Positions 43,056-51,244 of a stretch of DNA of 64,000 nucleotides are shown here, in pieces (the stretch's first letter is position 1; each line of letters begins with the position of its first letter). A program made the translations under genes and the position numbers. Source of the DNA: an uncultured Pelagibacteraceae bacterium (lineage in GTDB: Bacteria; Pseudomonadota; Alphaproteobacteria; Pelagibacterales; Pelagibacteraceae); the NCBI GenBank assembly GCA_902555585.1, contig CACDSY010000002.1, forward strand, positions 152,001-216,000. The letters run 5' to 3'. The notes under the pieces are model-generated. The model saw only the letters and a list, made by a program, of their open reading frames with translations. It was not told the origin of the DNA and did no database searches.

Positions 43056-43757
43056 TTAAAAAATTCTTCTAATAGTTTTGAAAGACTCAGCTTTATTAAG
43101 ATATACTGATCCTCCTCTATATGTTGCAAGAGCCTCTATAAATTTTTTTGATCTAGGGTGAGGAAATTTTCTTAATTCTTTACTATAAATTTTAAGAGCT
43201 TTCATTTTTTTTTCAAAAAACTTATCTATATCAACAAAGTAATCTGGATTAAATTTATTTTGATAAAAAATATTAGACCACTCTGTTACTGAAGGTGTTT
43301 CAAATGTATAAATTTCATTTACATTATGCACATCATTTGGTCTGCAAGCATTGATAGTTGCTTTAAAAGTGTTTCTATGATCTTCATTTAAATCAAATTC
43401 ATTTTGTGTGTAAATTATCGTTGGTTTAAAAGTTTTAATATCTTTATCAATTTTTTTTATTAGTTCTAATAGATTAAATTTTGTATTGTCTAAATTACAA
43501 TAATTATAAAAATTAATTATTTTAAATTTTAAAAACTTCGAAACTTTTATGGCCATTTGGGTTCTTTCTTTGATTTCTAAGTTTATTTTTTTTTTAATTA
43601 TTTCATTTTTTTTTATATTATATCTACTAGAGCAACCCTCATGGGTATAAATTACTTTGACTTCATCTTTATTATCAATATGTTTTGCTATCGTTCCTCC
43701 ACAGCCTAATATTTCATCATCTGGATGTGAGCAAATTATTAATATTTTTTTTTTCAT
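43056..43757 (-). CDS. PIG-L family deacetylase
   Basis: A 233-residue LmbE/PIG-L protein. ICSHPDDEILGCGGTI (8-23) holds the zinc-binding His, catalytic Asp and Asp pair; NEFDLNEDHRNTFKAT has the HxxH-type His near 130. These enzymes remove an N-acetyl group from GlcNAc-type sugars on lipids or nucleotides. The next gene upstream is an LpxD-like acyltransferase six bases away, so a deacetylate-then-reacylate pair is likely. The gene is in the same minus-strand operon as the glycosyltransferases and the Wzz-like protein. Confidence 0.87.
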   Translation of the reverse strand: MKKKILIICSHPDDEILGCGGTIAKHIDNKDEVKVIYTHEGCSSRYNIKKNEIIKKKINLEIKERTQMAIKVSKFLKFKIINFYNYCNLDNTKFNLLELIKKIDKDIKTFKPTIIYTQNEFDLNEDHRNTFKATINACRPNDVHNVNEIYTFETPSVTEWSNIFYQNKFNPDYFVDIDKFFEKKMKALKIYSKELRKFPHPRSKKFIEALATYRGGSVYLNKAESFKTIRRIF

Positions 43758-43763
43758 ATTTTT

Positions 43764-44609
43764 TCAGTGTTTGATTGCGGGATTTCCATAAATTAATTCG
43801 TTATTTCCAATATCTTTAACTACATTACTTCCTTGTCCAATTAAATTAGAATTTCCAATACTTGTAAAATTTCTGATAGTTGAATTTAAACCAAAAAAAT
43901 TTCTTTCTCCAATTTTAACTGAACCCCCAAAAACTGTTGCTGCACACACAATGTTATTTTTTCCAAAAGTTACATTATGTGCTACATGGATATGGTCATC
44001 AAATTTGTTGTAAGAGTCAATAAAAGTAGTGTCTAAGGTTGCTTTTGCGATTGTATTTAACGCTCCAATGGTTACGTAATCTTTTATTTCAACACCACCG
44101 ACGTGAAATATTTCTATTAAATTTCCATCTTCAGCCTTAATTGCTTGAAAACCTTTTTGTCCAATCACAGCTCCAGATTTAATCTCACAATTGTTTCCAA
44201 TTTTTACATTATCTCCGATTACGACGTTTGAACAGATTTTAGTTTTGTTCCCTATTATAACATTTACACCAATACTTGTATTTCTACCAATAATTGTATT
44301 GTTTCCAATTATAGGCTTTATATTTTTGATTTTAGGAACATATAATTTCTTAACTAGTTCAAAAAAATATAGTTTGGGGTCTCTCGTTTCAATTTGAATT
44401 ATTGTTTTATTTATTTTCTTATTTTTTTTTTTTAATAATAAAATTAAGTTTTTTTTATTATTAATTTTTTTAATTTCTTCTTTAGTTATTTTGCTTAAAA
44501 AACAAAGCGTATTATCATTTAAGTTATTTAAAGATGAGAACCATTTTTCATTTAACGAAAAACTAATTTTTTTTTTAATATTAAAATATTTAAGAATTTT
44601 TTTTTCCAT
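43764..44609 (-). CDS. LpxD-like hexapeptide-repeat acyltransferase
   Basis: A 281-residue protein. The first 95 residues resemble the LpxD uridine-binding domain in order (a short fold with FLSKITKEE). From about 100 to 270 there are regular hexapeptide repeats (IGRNTSIGVNVIIGN, VVIGDNVKIGNN) forming a left-handed beta helix. KFDDHIHVAHNVTFGKNN carries the catalytic His in the place used by LpxD. It is shorter than LpxD (about 340) and lacks its C-terminal helix, so it may acylate a nucleotide amino sugar other than the lipid A precursor. ATG 44609 is preferred to TTG 44612. The PIG-L gene follows immediately. Confidence 0.82.
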   Translation of the reverse strand: MEKKILKYFNIKKKISFSLNEKWFSSLNNLNDNTLCFLSKITKEEIKKINNKKNLILLLKKKNKKINKTIIQIETRDPKLYFFELVKKLYVPKIKNIKPIIGNNTIIGRNTSIGVNVIIGNKTKICSNVVIGDNVKIGNNCEIKSGAVIGQKGFQAIKAEDGNLIEIFHVGGVEIKDYVTIGALNTIAKATLDTTFIDSYNKFDDHIHVAHNVTFGKNNIVCAATVFGGSVKIGERNFFGLNSTIRNFTSIGNSNLIGQGSNVVKDIGNNELIYGNPAIKH

Positions 44610-44630
44610 CAAATATTGATCAATCTAAAA

Positions 44631-45632
44631 TTAATCAATTTTCCTTGTGAATTTGTTATTATTTTCTCTTTTTAAAAAGTTTGACGAAATCCATTCGTAG
44701 GTTTTCTCCATTCCATCTTGAAGAGAAAATTTTGGACTCCAATTTAATATACTTTTAATTTTTTCATTGTTACTAGATCTTCCTCTCACACCTAATGGTT
44801 TATCAAGAAGATAATTTTTTTTTACTTTATATTCTGCTATTTTTTCAACTAATTCTATTAATTGATTTATTGATACCTGTTCTTCACTCCCAATGTTTAA
44901 TACCTCTCTACAATTACTATTAAATAAAGAGTATGTTGCATCTAAACAATCGTCAATAAAAAGAAAACTTCTAGTTTGTTTGCCATCACCCCAAACTTCA
45001 ATTTGATTTTCTTTTTTCAATTTTGCATTAATAATTTTTCTTGAAATAGCAGCTGGAGCCTTTTCTCTTCCTCCATCATATGTGCCTTTTGGTCCATAAA
45101 TATTGTGATATCTAGCGACTCTTGTTTCTAAGCCAAAATCCTCAAAAAAATGTCTACACATTCTCTCGCTAAATAATTTTTCCCATCCATATCCATCTTC
45201 TGGGCTTCCAGGATAAGCATCTTCTTCCTTTAATCCATCAATAAAAACTTTTTTTTGTTTATCTGCATTGTAAACACATGCACTGGATGAAAAAAAATAT
45301 CTTTCAATTTTATTTTCTACACATGCTCGTAGCAAATTTGTATTAATCAATACTGACAACATGCATTCAGCTTTATTATTTTCAATAAATCCCATCCCAC
45401 CCATATTACAAGCCATGTTGTATACAAAGTTTATATCTTTTGTAACTTTTAAACAATTATCATATTCTTTAAGATCTAAACTATAATTTTGATTGTCGTC
45501 AGATATTTGAAACCAGTATTCCTTTGGTTTTACATCGACGCAAATAAGATTGTATTTATTTAATTTTTTTAAATATTGAGCGAGATGACCTCCTATAAAA
45601 CCGCCTGCTCCACAAATTAAAACATTTTTCAT
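44631..45632 (-). CDS. GDP-mannose 3,5-epimerase-like NAD-dependent epimerase
   Basis: A 333-residue extended SDR. ICGAGGFIGGHLA (5-17) binds NAD. CNMGGMGFIE (about 75-84), SSSACVY, YPGSPEDGYGWEKL with the catalytic Tyr and Lys, and RYHNIYGPKGTYDGGREKA are the motifs that separate GDP-mannose 3,5-epimerase from other SDRs; FLFIDDCLDAT follows. The enzyme makes GDP-L-galactose or GDP-L-gulose from GDP-mannose. Bacterial members occur in capsule clusters. It lies back to back with the oxygenase and Gmd genes across a 73-base spacer, giving a GDP-mannose-using group. Confidence 0.87.
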   Translation of the reverse strand: MKNVLICGAGGFIGGHLAQYLKKLNKYNLICVDVKPKEYWFQISDDNQNYSLDLKEYDNCLKVTKDINFVYNMACNMGGMGFIENNKAECMLSVLINTNLLRACVENKIERYFFSSSACVYNADKQKKVFIDGLKEEDAYPGSPEDGYGWEKLFSERMCRHFFEDFGLETRVARYHNIYGPKGTYDGGREKAPAAISRKIINAKLKKENQIEVWGDGKQTRSFLFIDDCLDATYSLFNSNCREVLNIGSEEQVSINQLIELVEKIAEYKVKKNYLLDKPLGVRGRSSNNEKIKSILNWSPKFSLQDGMEKTYEWISSNFLKRENNNKFTRKID

Positions 45633-45671
45633 AATTTTAAAAATTTAATTAAATTTACATAAAATATTATC

Positions 45672-45695
45672 ATGTTACATATTTATATATAACAT
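45672..45695. promoter_or_regulatory. Near-palindrome in a divergent promoter region
   Basis: ATGTTA at 45672-45677 and TAACAT at 45690-45695 form 6-base inverted arms around a 12-base A+T centre, and 20 of 24 bases overall match the reverse complement. It lies between the GDP-mannose epimerase gene and the oxygenase/gmd genes, so it could bind a regulator serving both. In such A+T-rich DNA chance palindromes are frequent. Confidence 0.3.
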
Positions 45696-45705
45696 AGATA
45701 TAGCA

Positions 45706-46623
45706 ATGATAAGTATTGATCAAATAAATTTTTTTAAACAACATGGTTGGGTTAAAATTGAATCTGGATTAAGTGACCTTCAAATAAATGATTTACTTGG
45801 AAAGACAAAAAAAATTGTTGATACAGTTAAAAAGCAAAAATATCCTTTTATAAGATTTTATCATGATTACTTTTTTTCAAATAATATTGCAGCTGTAGAG
45901 GCTCCTCTAAATCAAGAAGTATCAAAAGAAAATATATATTATTATTTAAGCAAAATAAAATTAGGCCAAAGCATTAGCAAACTTACAAATTGGAATAAAT
46001 CTTGCTGTTCATTAATTAGATTATTTTGCATGGAAAATTTTAAATATTCAGGTCATTGGCACAGAGATAGAGAAGAAATAAATCAAGTGATTCAAGCATC
46101 ATTTTATCTCAAGGATGAAAAGGGATTTAAAATTAGAAAAAAATTTTTAGAAATCAAGAAAGATAATAAATATCCAAATAATTTATGTTTGGATGTTAAT
46201 AATAAATTGTTACCTTTGAAATTAAATAGAGATGAATACGACATTATAGATGCTAAAAAGGGTGATATAATTTTTTTTGAACCCGCATTACTTCATCAAG
46301 GTAAATATGATAGTTCAAGATTACAGTTTCATATGAGATTTCATAATTCAGATTCACAAGAAATAATTAATGAAAAATTATATAAATATGATTTTTTAGA
46401 TTTTGATATATTTGAACACCTCAAATTTGATGCAAGCTTAAATGAAAGAAAGAAGAAACTTGATCTATTTTATAAAAAAAATAATAACATTTCTAGAATT
46501 AAAAATTTAATAAATTATTTTATTCCTTACAGAAATCTTATGTCTTACTTAGTGCAGAAAACAAGATATAAAGTGTACAATTTTGATCTTTATGCTAATA
46601 CAATTCTACAAAAAAAAATATGA
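45706..46623 (+). CDS. PhyH-like Fe(II)/2-oxoglutarate oxygenase
   Basis: A 305-residue oxygenase. FFKQHGWVKIESGLS is the N-terminal strand of the family, HWHRDREEIN (about 118-127) contains the H-x-D metal pair, FFEPALLHQGKYDSSRLQFHMRF holds the distal His and the 2OG-binding Arg (cited as LLHQG and SRLQFHMRF). Two long insertions relative to common PhyH proteins lie around residues 145-185 and after 225. The ATGA overlap with gmd suggests that it acts on the same sugar series. It is not closely similar to the oxygenase at 25471-26298, so the two probably have different substrates. Confidence 0.78.
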   Translation: MISIDQINFFKQHGWVKIESGLSDLQINDLLGKTKKIVDTVKKQKYPFIRFYHDYFFSNNIAAVEAPLNQEVSKENIYYYLSKIKLGQSISKLTNWNKSCCSLIRLFCMENFKYSGHWHRDREEINQVIQASFYLKDEKGFKIRKKFLEIKKDNKYPNNLCLDVNNKLLPLKLNRDEYDIIDAKKGDIIFFEPALLHQGKYDSSRLQFHMRFHNSDSQEIINEKLYKYDFLDFDIFEHLKFDASLNERKKKLDLFYKKNNNISRIKNLINYFIPYRNLMSYLVQKTRYKVYNFDLYANTILQKKI

Positions 46624-47645
46624 AAAAAATTGCCTGTATAACTGGAACTAGTGGTCAAGATGGAAGTTATCTTGCAGATTTATTATTAAACAAAAATTAT
46701 GTTGTAGTTGCAGCAGATAGAAGAAGTGCAAGGAGTGACAATTGGAGACATAAATACTTAAATATAGAAAAAAAATTAATTTATGAAAACTTTGACCTTA
46801 CAGATCAGGGGTCAATTGATAGGTTGATAAAAAATTATAAATTTGATGAATTTTATAATTTAGCTGCGCAGTCATTTGTTGGATCGTCATTTAACACTCC
46901 TATATCAACGTCTGAGATCAATGGCATGGGTGTATTAAGAATATTAGAGTCGATAAGATTGAATTCACCAAAAACTAAATTTTACCAAGCGTCAACTTCA
47001 GAGATGTTTGGAAAAACTAGTAATTCATATCAAAATGAGCAAACCATTTTTTATCCTAGAAGCCCTTATGCAGTAGCTAAAACTTTTGGGCATTACATAG
47101 GGCAAAATTATAGAGATTCATTTGGTCTTTTTATTTCTAATGGAATATTATTTAATCATGAGTCTCCTCTTCGAGGAGAGGAGTTTGTTACAAGAAAAAT
47201 AACAATTGGAATGAGTGAAATATTTTATAATAAAAAGAGATTTTTGGAATTAGGTAATCTTGATGCTAAAAGAGACTGGGGGTATGCTAAAGATTATGTA
47301 GAGGCAATGTGGAAAATGTTACAACAAAAAAAATCTGATGATTTTGTAGTTTCTACAGGTCAGTCTCATTCCGTAAGTGATTTTATAAATCAATGCTGTA
47401 AATTACTTGGAATTCAAATAAAATGGAAAGGTAAAGGAATTAATCGTGTTGGTATTAATTTAAAGACAAATAGAGTTATTATTAAAGTTAATCCTAATTT
47501 GTATAGACCAGCAGAGGTCGATTATTTAAGAGGCAGTTCAAAGAAAGCTAAAAGCAAACTAAAATGGAAAGTAAAAACTAATTTTAAACAGTTGGTAAAA
47601 ATAATGCTGGACGCTGATTTGGATCGAGTTAAAAAATCTTATTAA
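46620..47645 (+). CDS. gmd: GDP-mannose 4,6-dehydratase
   Basis: A 341-residue extended SDR. ITGTSGQDGSYLADLLL (8-24) is the signature GxxGQDG loop; RRSARSDN is the NADP-binding loop; NLAAQSFVGSSF, QASTSEMFGK (catalytic Glu and Thr), YPRSPYAVAKTFGH with Tyr and Lys, and LFNHESPLRGEEFVTRKI are diagnostic. It makes GDP-4-keto-6-deoxymannose, the precursor of GDP-fucose, rhamnose, colitose or perosamine. I see no fcl-type epimerase-reductase beside it, so the next step must come from elsewhere or from GDP-sugar genes such as the 3,5-epimerase. Upstream it overlaps the oxygenase gene. Confidence 0.9.
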   Translation: MKKIACITGTSGQDGSYLADLLLNKNYVVVAADRRSARSDNWRHKYLNIEKKLIYENFDLTDQGSIDRLIKNYKFDEFYNLAAQSFVGSSFNTPISTSEINGMGVLRILESIRLNSPKTKFYQASTSEMFGKTSNSYQNEQTIFYPRSPYAVAKTFGHYIGQNYRDSFGLFISNGILFNHESPLRGEEFVTRKITIGMSEIFYNKKRFLELGNLDAKRDWGYAKDYVEAMWKMLQQKKSDDFVVSTGQSHSVSDFINQCCKLLGIQIKWKGKGINRVGINLKTNRVIIKVNPNLYRPAEVDYLRGSSKKAKSKLKWKVKTNFKQLVKIMLDADLDRVKKSY

Positions 47646-47687
47646 GATAATATATATAGACTAAATTTTTAAGATTTTATTATTTAG

Positions 47688-49448
47688 ATGATTAATCAGA
47701 TCATAATCACAGATAAAGTCACTGAAAAAATTAAAGATAATAAAATATATTTAATTTGGAATACTTTCCTTGAGGATAAAAATAGTAAAAGTAGATTTTT
47801 TTTAAGTGACATTTTAAGTGACAAAAAAATTTATTATAAAAGAAAATTATTTAAAATAATTAATAGGTATTTTAATTCTACCTGGAAAAAATCAAAATTA
47901 AACAAGGTTTTCCTAAATAATTTTGATTATCATACTCTTTCAGGTTTTGCTCAAGTCACTGGTTTCGAGGAAAAAAATTTTTATTTAGAATTATCTAAAT
48001 GTCTTGTTGCTATAGATTGTATTAAAAGTCTGCAGAAGCATAAAAAAATTGATAAAATAATCATAAGTATTAATAGTGAGTTTAATATATTTCTAAAAAG
48101 CTATTTTTGTCTTAAAGGATTTAATGTTCATATAAAAAAAAATTATTCAATCAATTTTTTTAATGAGATTTATTTTAAACAAACTTTTTTTTTAATTAAA
48201 AACTTATTTTTAGGTATGTTTTGTAAAAGACTTAAATTAAAAAAAAAAATATTAATAATTGATATCTTTTCAAACCTAAATTTAAAACAAATTATTAACA
48301 ATAAAAAATTTGATAATGGTTTTTGGAATTCTTTAAATGAAATTTTTTATAAAAAAAAATCAATATTAAATCACTTACATCTATATTATCCTTCATCGAA
48401 GTTTAACAATTTGTATAAAGCGAATAAAATACTAAATTCGATAAAAGAAAAAAATCACTCATTTATTGAAAATTATGTAAGTATTAAAGACTTCTTTAAA
48501 TTACTATACAATTACTTTTTTTTAGTATGGAAATATTTTTTTTTAAAGAAAACTCTTTTAATTAATAATAGTTCATGCTTCTATTCGCTAAATAAAATAA
48601 TAAAAAATTATAACGTAGATTCTTTTGTTGGAAAAACTTCAATTAAAAACTTAATTTTTAAAATCTGTATTAAAAATTTAATTGATGATTTAAGTCCAAA
48701 TACAAAAATATTTTATATAATGGAAAATCAAAATTGGGAAATTATTCTAAATTTTTTAGCTAGAAAAAAAAATATTCAAACAAATGGTTATCTTCATAAT
48801 GATGTAAGATTTTGGTATTTTAACTATGAATATTTTTTAAATTTAGATCTAAAATACATTCCTAATTCAACCTTGACACATTCAATTAAAACAAAAAATT
48901 GGTTAATTAAAAATTTAAAAAATAAGACAAATATAGTTAATGTTGAAGCTGTTAAATTTGAAAAAATTAAAAATTTTGATTTAAAAAATTATTATTCAAC
49001 TAAAAGTCAAAATATTTTAGTGTATTTAGATATTGATAATAATTCTAACATTAAAACTTTAAATTTACTTAAAAATATTAAAGAAAAAATTAAAATATAT
49101 GTAAAACCACATCCTGCTGCAATTACCAACAAACCAAAGATATATAAGAAATATGAGAATATCGTTTTTATTGAAAACGATTTTTTACCATATAACTTTA
49201 ATTTTGGATTTATAATAATTACCAATTCATCATCGATGGTTTTTAGTGCGCATTATAACGGAATTAAATATGGGGTATTTGTATCAGCAGATAATTTCAA
49301 AATGTCACCAATAGATGGACATAACAGATATTTTTATGATCTTAAGACATTGGATTATTTATTAAATGAACATAAATTAATGGATATTAATGATAAATTT
49401 CATAATTTAAATTCCAACTTAACTAACTGGAAGCTTTTAATAAATTGA
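47688..49448 (+). CDS. Surface carbohydrate biosynthesis protein (TIGR04326-like)
   Basis: A 586-residue soluble protein that resembles the SCB/TIGR04326 group. FYIMENQNWEIILNFLARKK (about 344-363) and GYLHNDVRFWYFNYEYF are the recognised segments, then KIYVKPHPAA and IIITNSSSMVFSAHYNGIKYGV, cited in part, match the donor-site motifs of GT-B like proteins (KPHP and SSSxxxxA). The N-terminal 300 residues are Lys- and Phe-rich and not recognised. Such proteins are thought to be glycosyltransferases or regulators of capsule; the exact reaction is not established. The stop overlaps the following polymerase gene region, and the start follows gmd by 42 bases. Confidence 0.65.
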   Translation: MINQIIITDKVTEKIKDNKIYLIWNTFLEDKNSKSRFFLSDILSDKKIYYKRKLFKIINRYFNSTWKKSKLNKVFLNNFDYHTLSGFAQVTGFEEKNFYLELSKCLVAIDCIKSLQKHKKIDKIIISINSEFNIFLKSYFCLKGFNVHIKKNYSINFFNEIYFKQTFFLIKNLFLGMFCKRLKLKKKILIIDIFSNLNLKQIINNKKFDNGFWNSLNEIFYKKKSILNHLHLYYPSSKFNNLYKANKILNSIKEKNHSFIENYVSIKDFFKLLYNYFFLVWKYFFLKKTLLINNSSCFYSLNKIIKNYNVDSFVGKTSIKNLIFKICIKNLIDDLSPNTKIFYIMENQNWEIILNFLARKKNIQTNGYLHNDVRFWYFNYEYFLNLDLKYIPNSTLTHSIKTKNWLIKNLKNKTNIVNVEAVKFEKIKNFDLKNYYSTKSQNILVYLDIDNNSNIKTLNLLKNIKEKIKIYVKPHPAAITNKPKIYKKYENIVFIENDFLPYNFNFGFIIITNSSSMVFSAHYNGIKYGVFVSADNFKMSPIDGHNRYFYDLKTLDYLLNEHKLMDINDKFHNLNSNLTNWKLLIN

Positions 49449-49450
49449 AA

Positions 49451-50734
49451 ATGAAACTAGATTTGATAAATAATAAGGAGAAAGTATTTTTTAAAAAAAT
49501 CCCAAATTTTTTACTGATAATTTTACCTTTTTTATTAATTACAGGACCTTTTTTAAGTGACTTAGCAGTTAGTATATCGGCAATATTATTTTTGATTAAC
49601 TCAATTAGAAATAGATTATTTAAATTTTATAAAAATTATTTCTTTATTTTTTTTTTAATTTTTTGGTCATATATTATTTTAAATAGTTTATTAAATAACA
49701 CTAATTTGGATTCATTAAGAATTTCATTTTCATTTATTAGGTTTGGAATTTTTGCTTTGTCAACCTGGTATTTAATTGAAAATAATAAGAATCTATTAAA
49801 ATATTTGTTCTATTCAATTATAATATGTTTTAGTCTATTAATTATTGATGGTTACATTCAATTCATTTTTGGTTCAAATATTCTTGGCTATAAATTAGCA
49901 CCAGGTCCTAGAATAAGTAGTTTTTTTGGTGATGAATTAATTTTAGGTAGTTATTTAGCTAGATTTTTCCCAATTCTTTTTGGTTTATTTATTATTTTTA
50001 AAGAGGAATTTATTAAAAAAAAATTATTGATTCTGATATCTCTAATATTCATTTTCTCTGAAAGTTTAATATTTCTTAGTGGAGAAAGGTCAGCATTTTT
50101 TTTCATGAATTTATCAGCTATTTATATGGTGTTAATGCTTAAAAATTATAAAAAATTTAGATTAATCATATTAACACTTTCCTTGGCTTTAATTTTAGGA
50201 ATAACTCAAATATACCCTTCTGCCAAAAACAGGATCATTGACCAAACAATTCAACAAATGAATTTATCAAATGATAATAACACTGAAAAAAAATATATTT
50301 TTTCTAAAGAGCATGAAAATTTATATAGAACAGGTTTATTGATTTTCAAAGATAATATATTTTTTGGTGCTGGTGTAAAAAATTTTAGAAATTTTTGTGA
50401 TGATCAAAAATATATAAATTCAGGATACGCATCATGCTCAACACATCCACATAATACTTATTTACAATTTTTATCAGAGTTAGGAATTTTTGGATTTATT
50501 TTTATTTTGTTTATACTATTTTATTTTATTTATATATCTATTGACCATCTTTTAAATGTATTTAAAAAAAAATATATTAAAAGTGACTTTCAAATATGCA
50601 TGTTATCAGCTATTTTAATTTCACTTTGGCCATTTATTCCAACAGGAAATTTTTTTAACAATTGGCTTTGTATAGTATATTTTTTTCCAGTTGGATTATA
50701 TTTAAGTGAAGTAAAAAAAAATGATCATTCTTAA
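49451..50734 (+). CDS. O-antigen ligase/polymerase (WaaL/Wzy) family membrane protein
   Basis: A 427-residue protein with about ten to twelve hydrophobic segments. The periplasmic loop before the last helices contains GAGVKNFRNF and THPHNTYLQFLSELGIFGF (about 335-353), the H-x2-N-x3-Q-x3-E-x-G signature of the PF04932 family. LSGERSAFFFMN (about 210-221) carries the conserved Arg used by ligases. It either ligates finished glycan to lipid A core or polymerises units. The frame extends back six bases to a TTG; ATG 49451 is used. A 14-base overlap with the GNAT gene indicates co-translation. Confidence 0.82.
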   Translation: MKLDLINNKEKVFFKKIPNFLLIILPFLLITGPFLSDLAVSISAILFLINSIRNRLFKFYKNYFFIFFLIFWSYIILNSLLNNTNLDSLRISFSFIRFGIFALSTWYLIENNKNLLKYLFYSIIICFSLLIIDGYIQFIFGSNILGYKLAPGPRISSFFGDELILGSYLARFFPILFGLFIIFKEEFIKKKLLILISLIFIFSESLIFLSGERSAFFFMNLSAIYMVLMLKNYKKFRLIILTLSLALILGITQIYPSAKNRIIDQTIQQMNLSNDNNTEKKYIFSKEHENLYRTGLLIFKDNIFFGAGVKNFRNFCDDQKYINSGYASCSTHPHNTYLQFLSELGIFGFIFILFILFYFIYISIDHLLNVFKKKYIKSDFQICMLSAILISLWPFIPTGNFFNNWLCIVYFFPVGLYLSEVKKNDHS

Positions 50735-51224
50735 AAAACTTAATATTAAAAATAATATTTCTTCAAATTATCTTAAATGGATGAATGACCCCGACGTTCA
50801 AAAATATACTGAACAAAGATTTAAAAAACATTCTTTTAAAGACATTAGAAGTTTTGTCTCAAGTAAAAACTCCTCTAAAGATGAATTTTTGTATGGTATT
50901 TTTATAAAAAAAAAAAAATTATTTCATATTGGAAATATAAAACTTGGACCAATTAATTTTATACATAAAACAGCTTTTATCTCATATTTTATTGGTGAAA
51001 AAGCTTTTTGGGGAAAAAGTTATGGATCTAAAGCAATATCTGAAATAATTCAAATTGCAAAAAAAAAAAAATTGAAAAAATTAAAAGCCGGAGTTTACGA
51101 GCAGAATTTAGCTTCTCAAAAAGTTTTAAAGAAAAATGGTTTTAAAATTGAGGGCAGATTTAAATATGAAAAAGTATATAATGGAAAAAGGTATTCATAT
51201 TTTGAATATGGAAAAATTCTTTAA
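50721..51224 (+). CDS. GNAT acetyltransferase, possibly PseH-like
   Basis: A 167-residue GNAT protein. YLKWMNDPDVQKYT (about 13-26) opens the RimJ/RimL-type fold, FIGEKAFWGKSYGSKAISEI (about 91-110) is motif A that binds acetyl-CoA, and GVYEQNLASQKVLKKNGF is motif B. The WGKSYGSKA segment is shared by PseH, which acetylates the C4 amine of the pseudaminic precursor. Because PseB, a PseC-type domain and PseI are also in this island, that role is plausible but not shown. It ends 20 bases before the PFTS-type gene. Confidence 0.78.
   Translation: MIILKKLNIKNNISSNYLKWMNDPDVQKYTEQRFKKHSFKDIRSFVSSKNSSKDEFLYGIFIKKKKLFHIGNIKLGPINFIHKTAFISYFIGEKAFWGKSYGSKAISEIIQIAKKKKLKKLKAGVYEQNLASQKVLKKNGFKIEGRFKYEKVYNGKRYSYFEYGKIL
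51059..51071 (+). repeat. Run of 13 A within a coding region
   Basis: Thirteen A bases lie at about codon 113-117 of the GNAT gene, in the Lys-rich stretch after motif A. A slip of one base would truncate the enzyme after about two thirds of its length. Confidence 0.9.
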
Positions 51225-51244
51225 TAATTTAAATTACTAAAAAA

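Noticed and set aside
43052-43129. Longer start for the Wzz-like protein
   Set aside because: The extra 26 residues lie inside the PIG-L gene in another frame and precede the natural Met before the first membrane helix.
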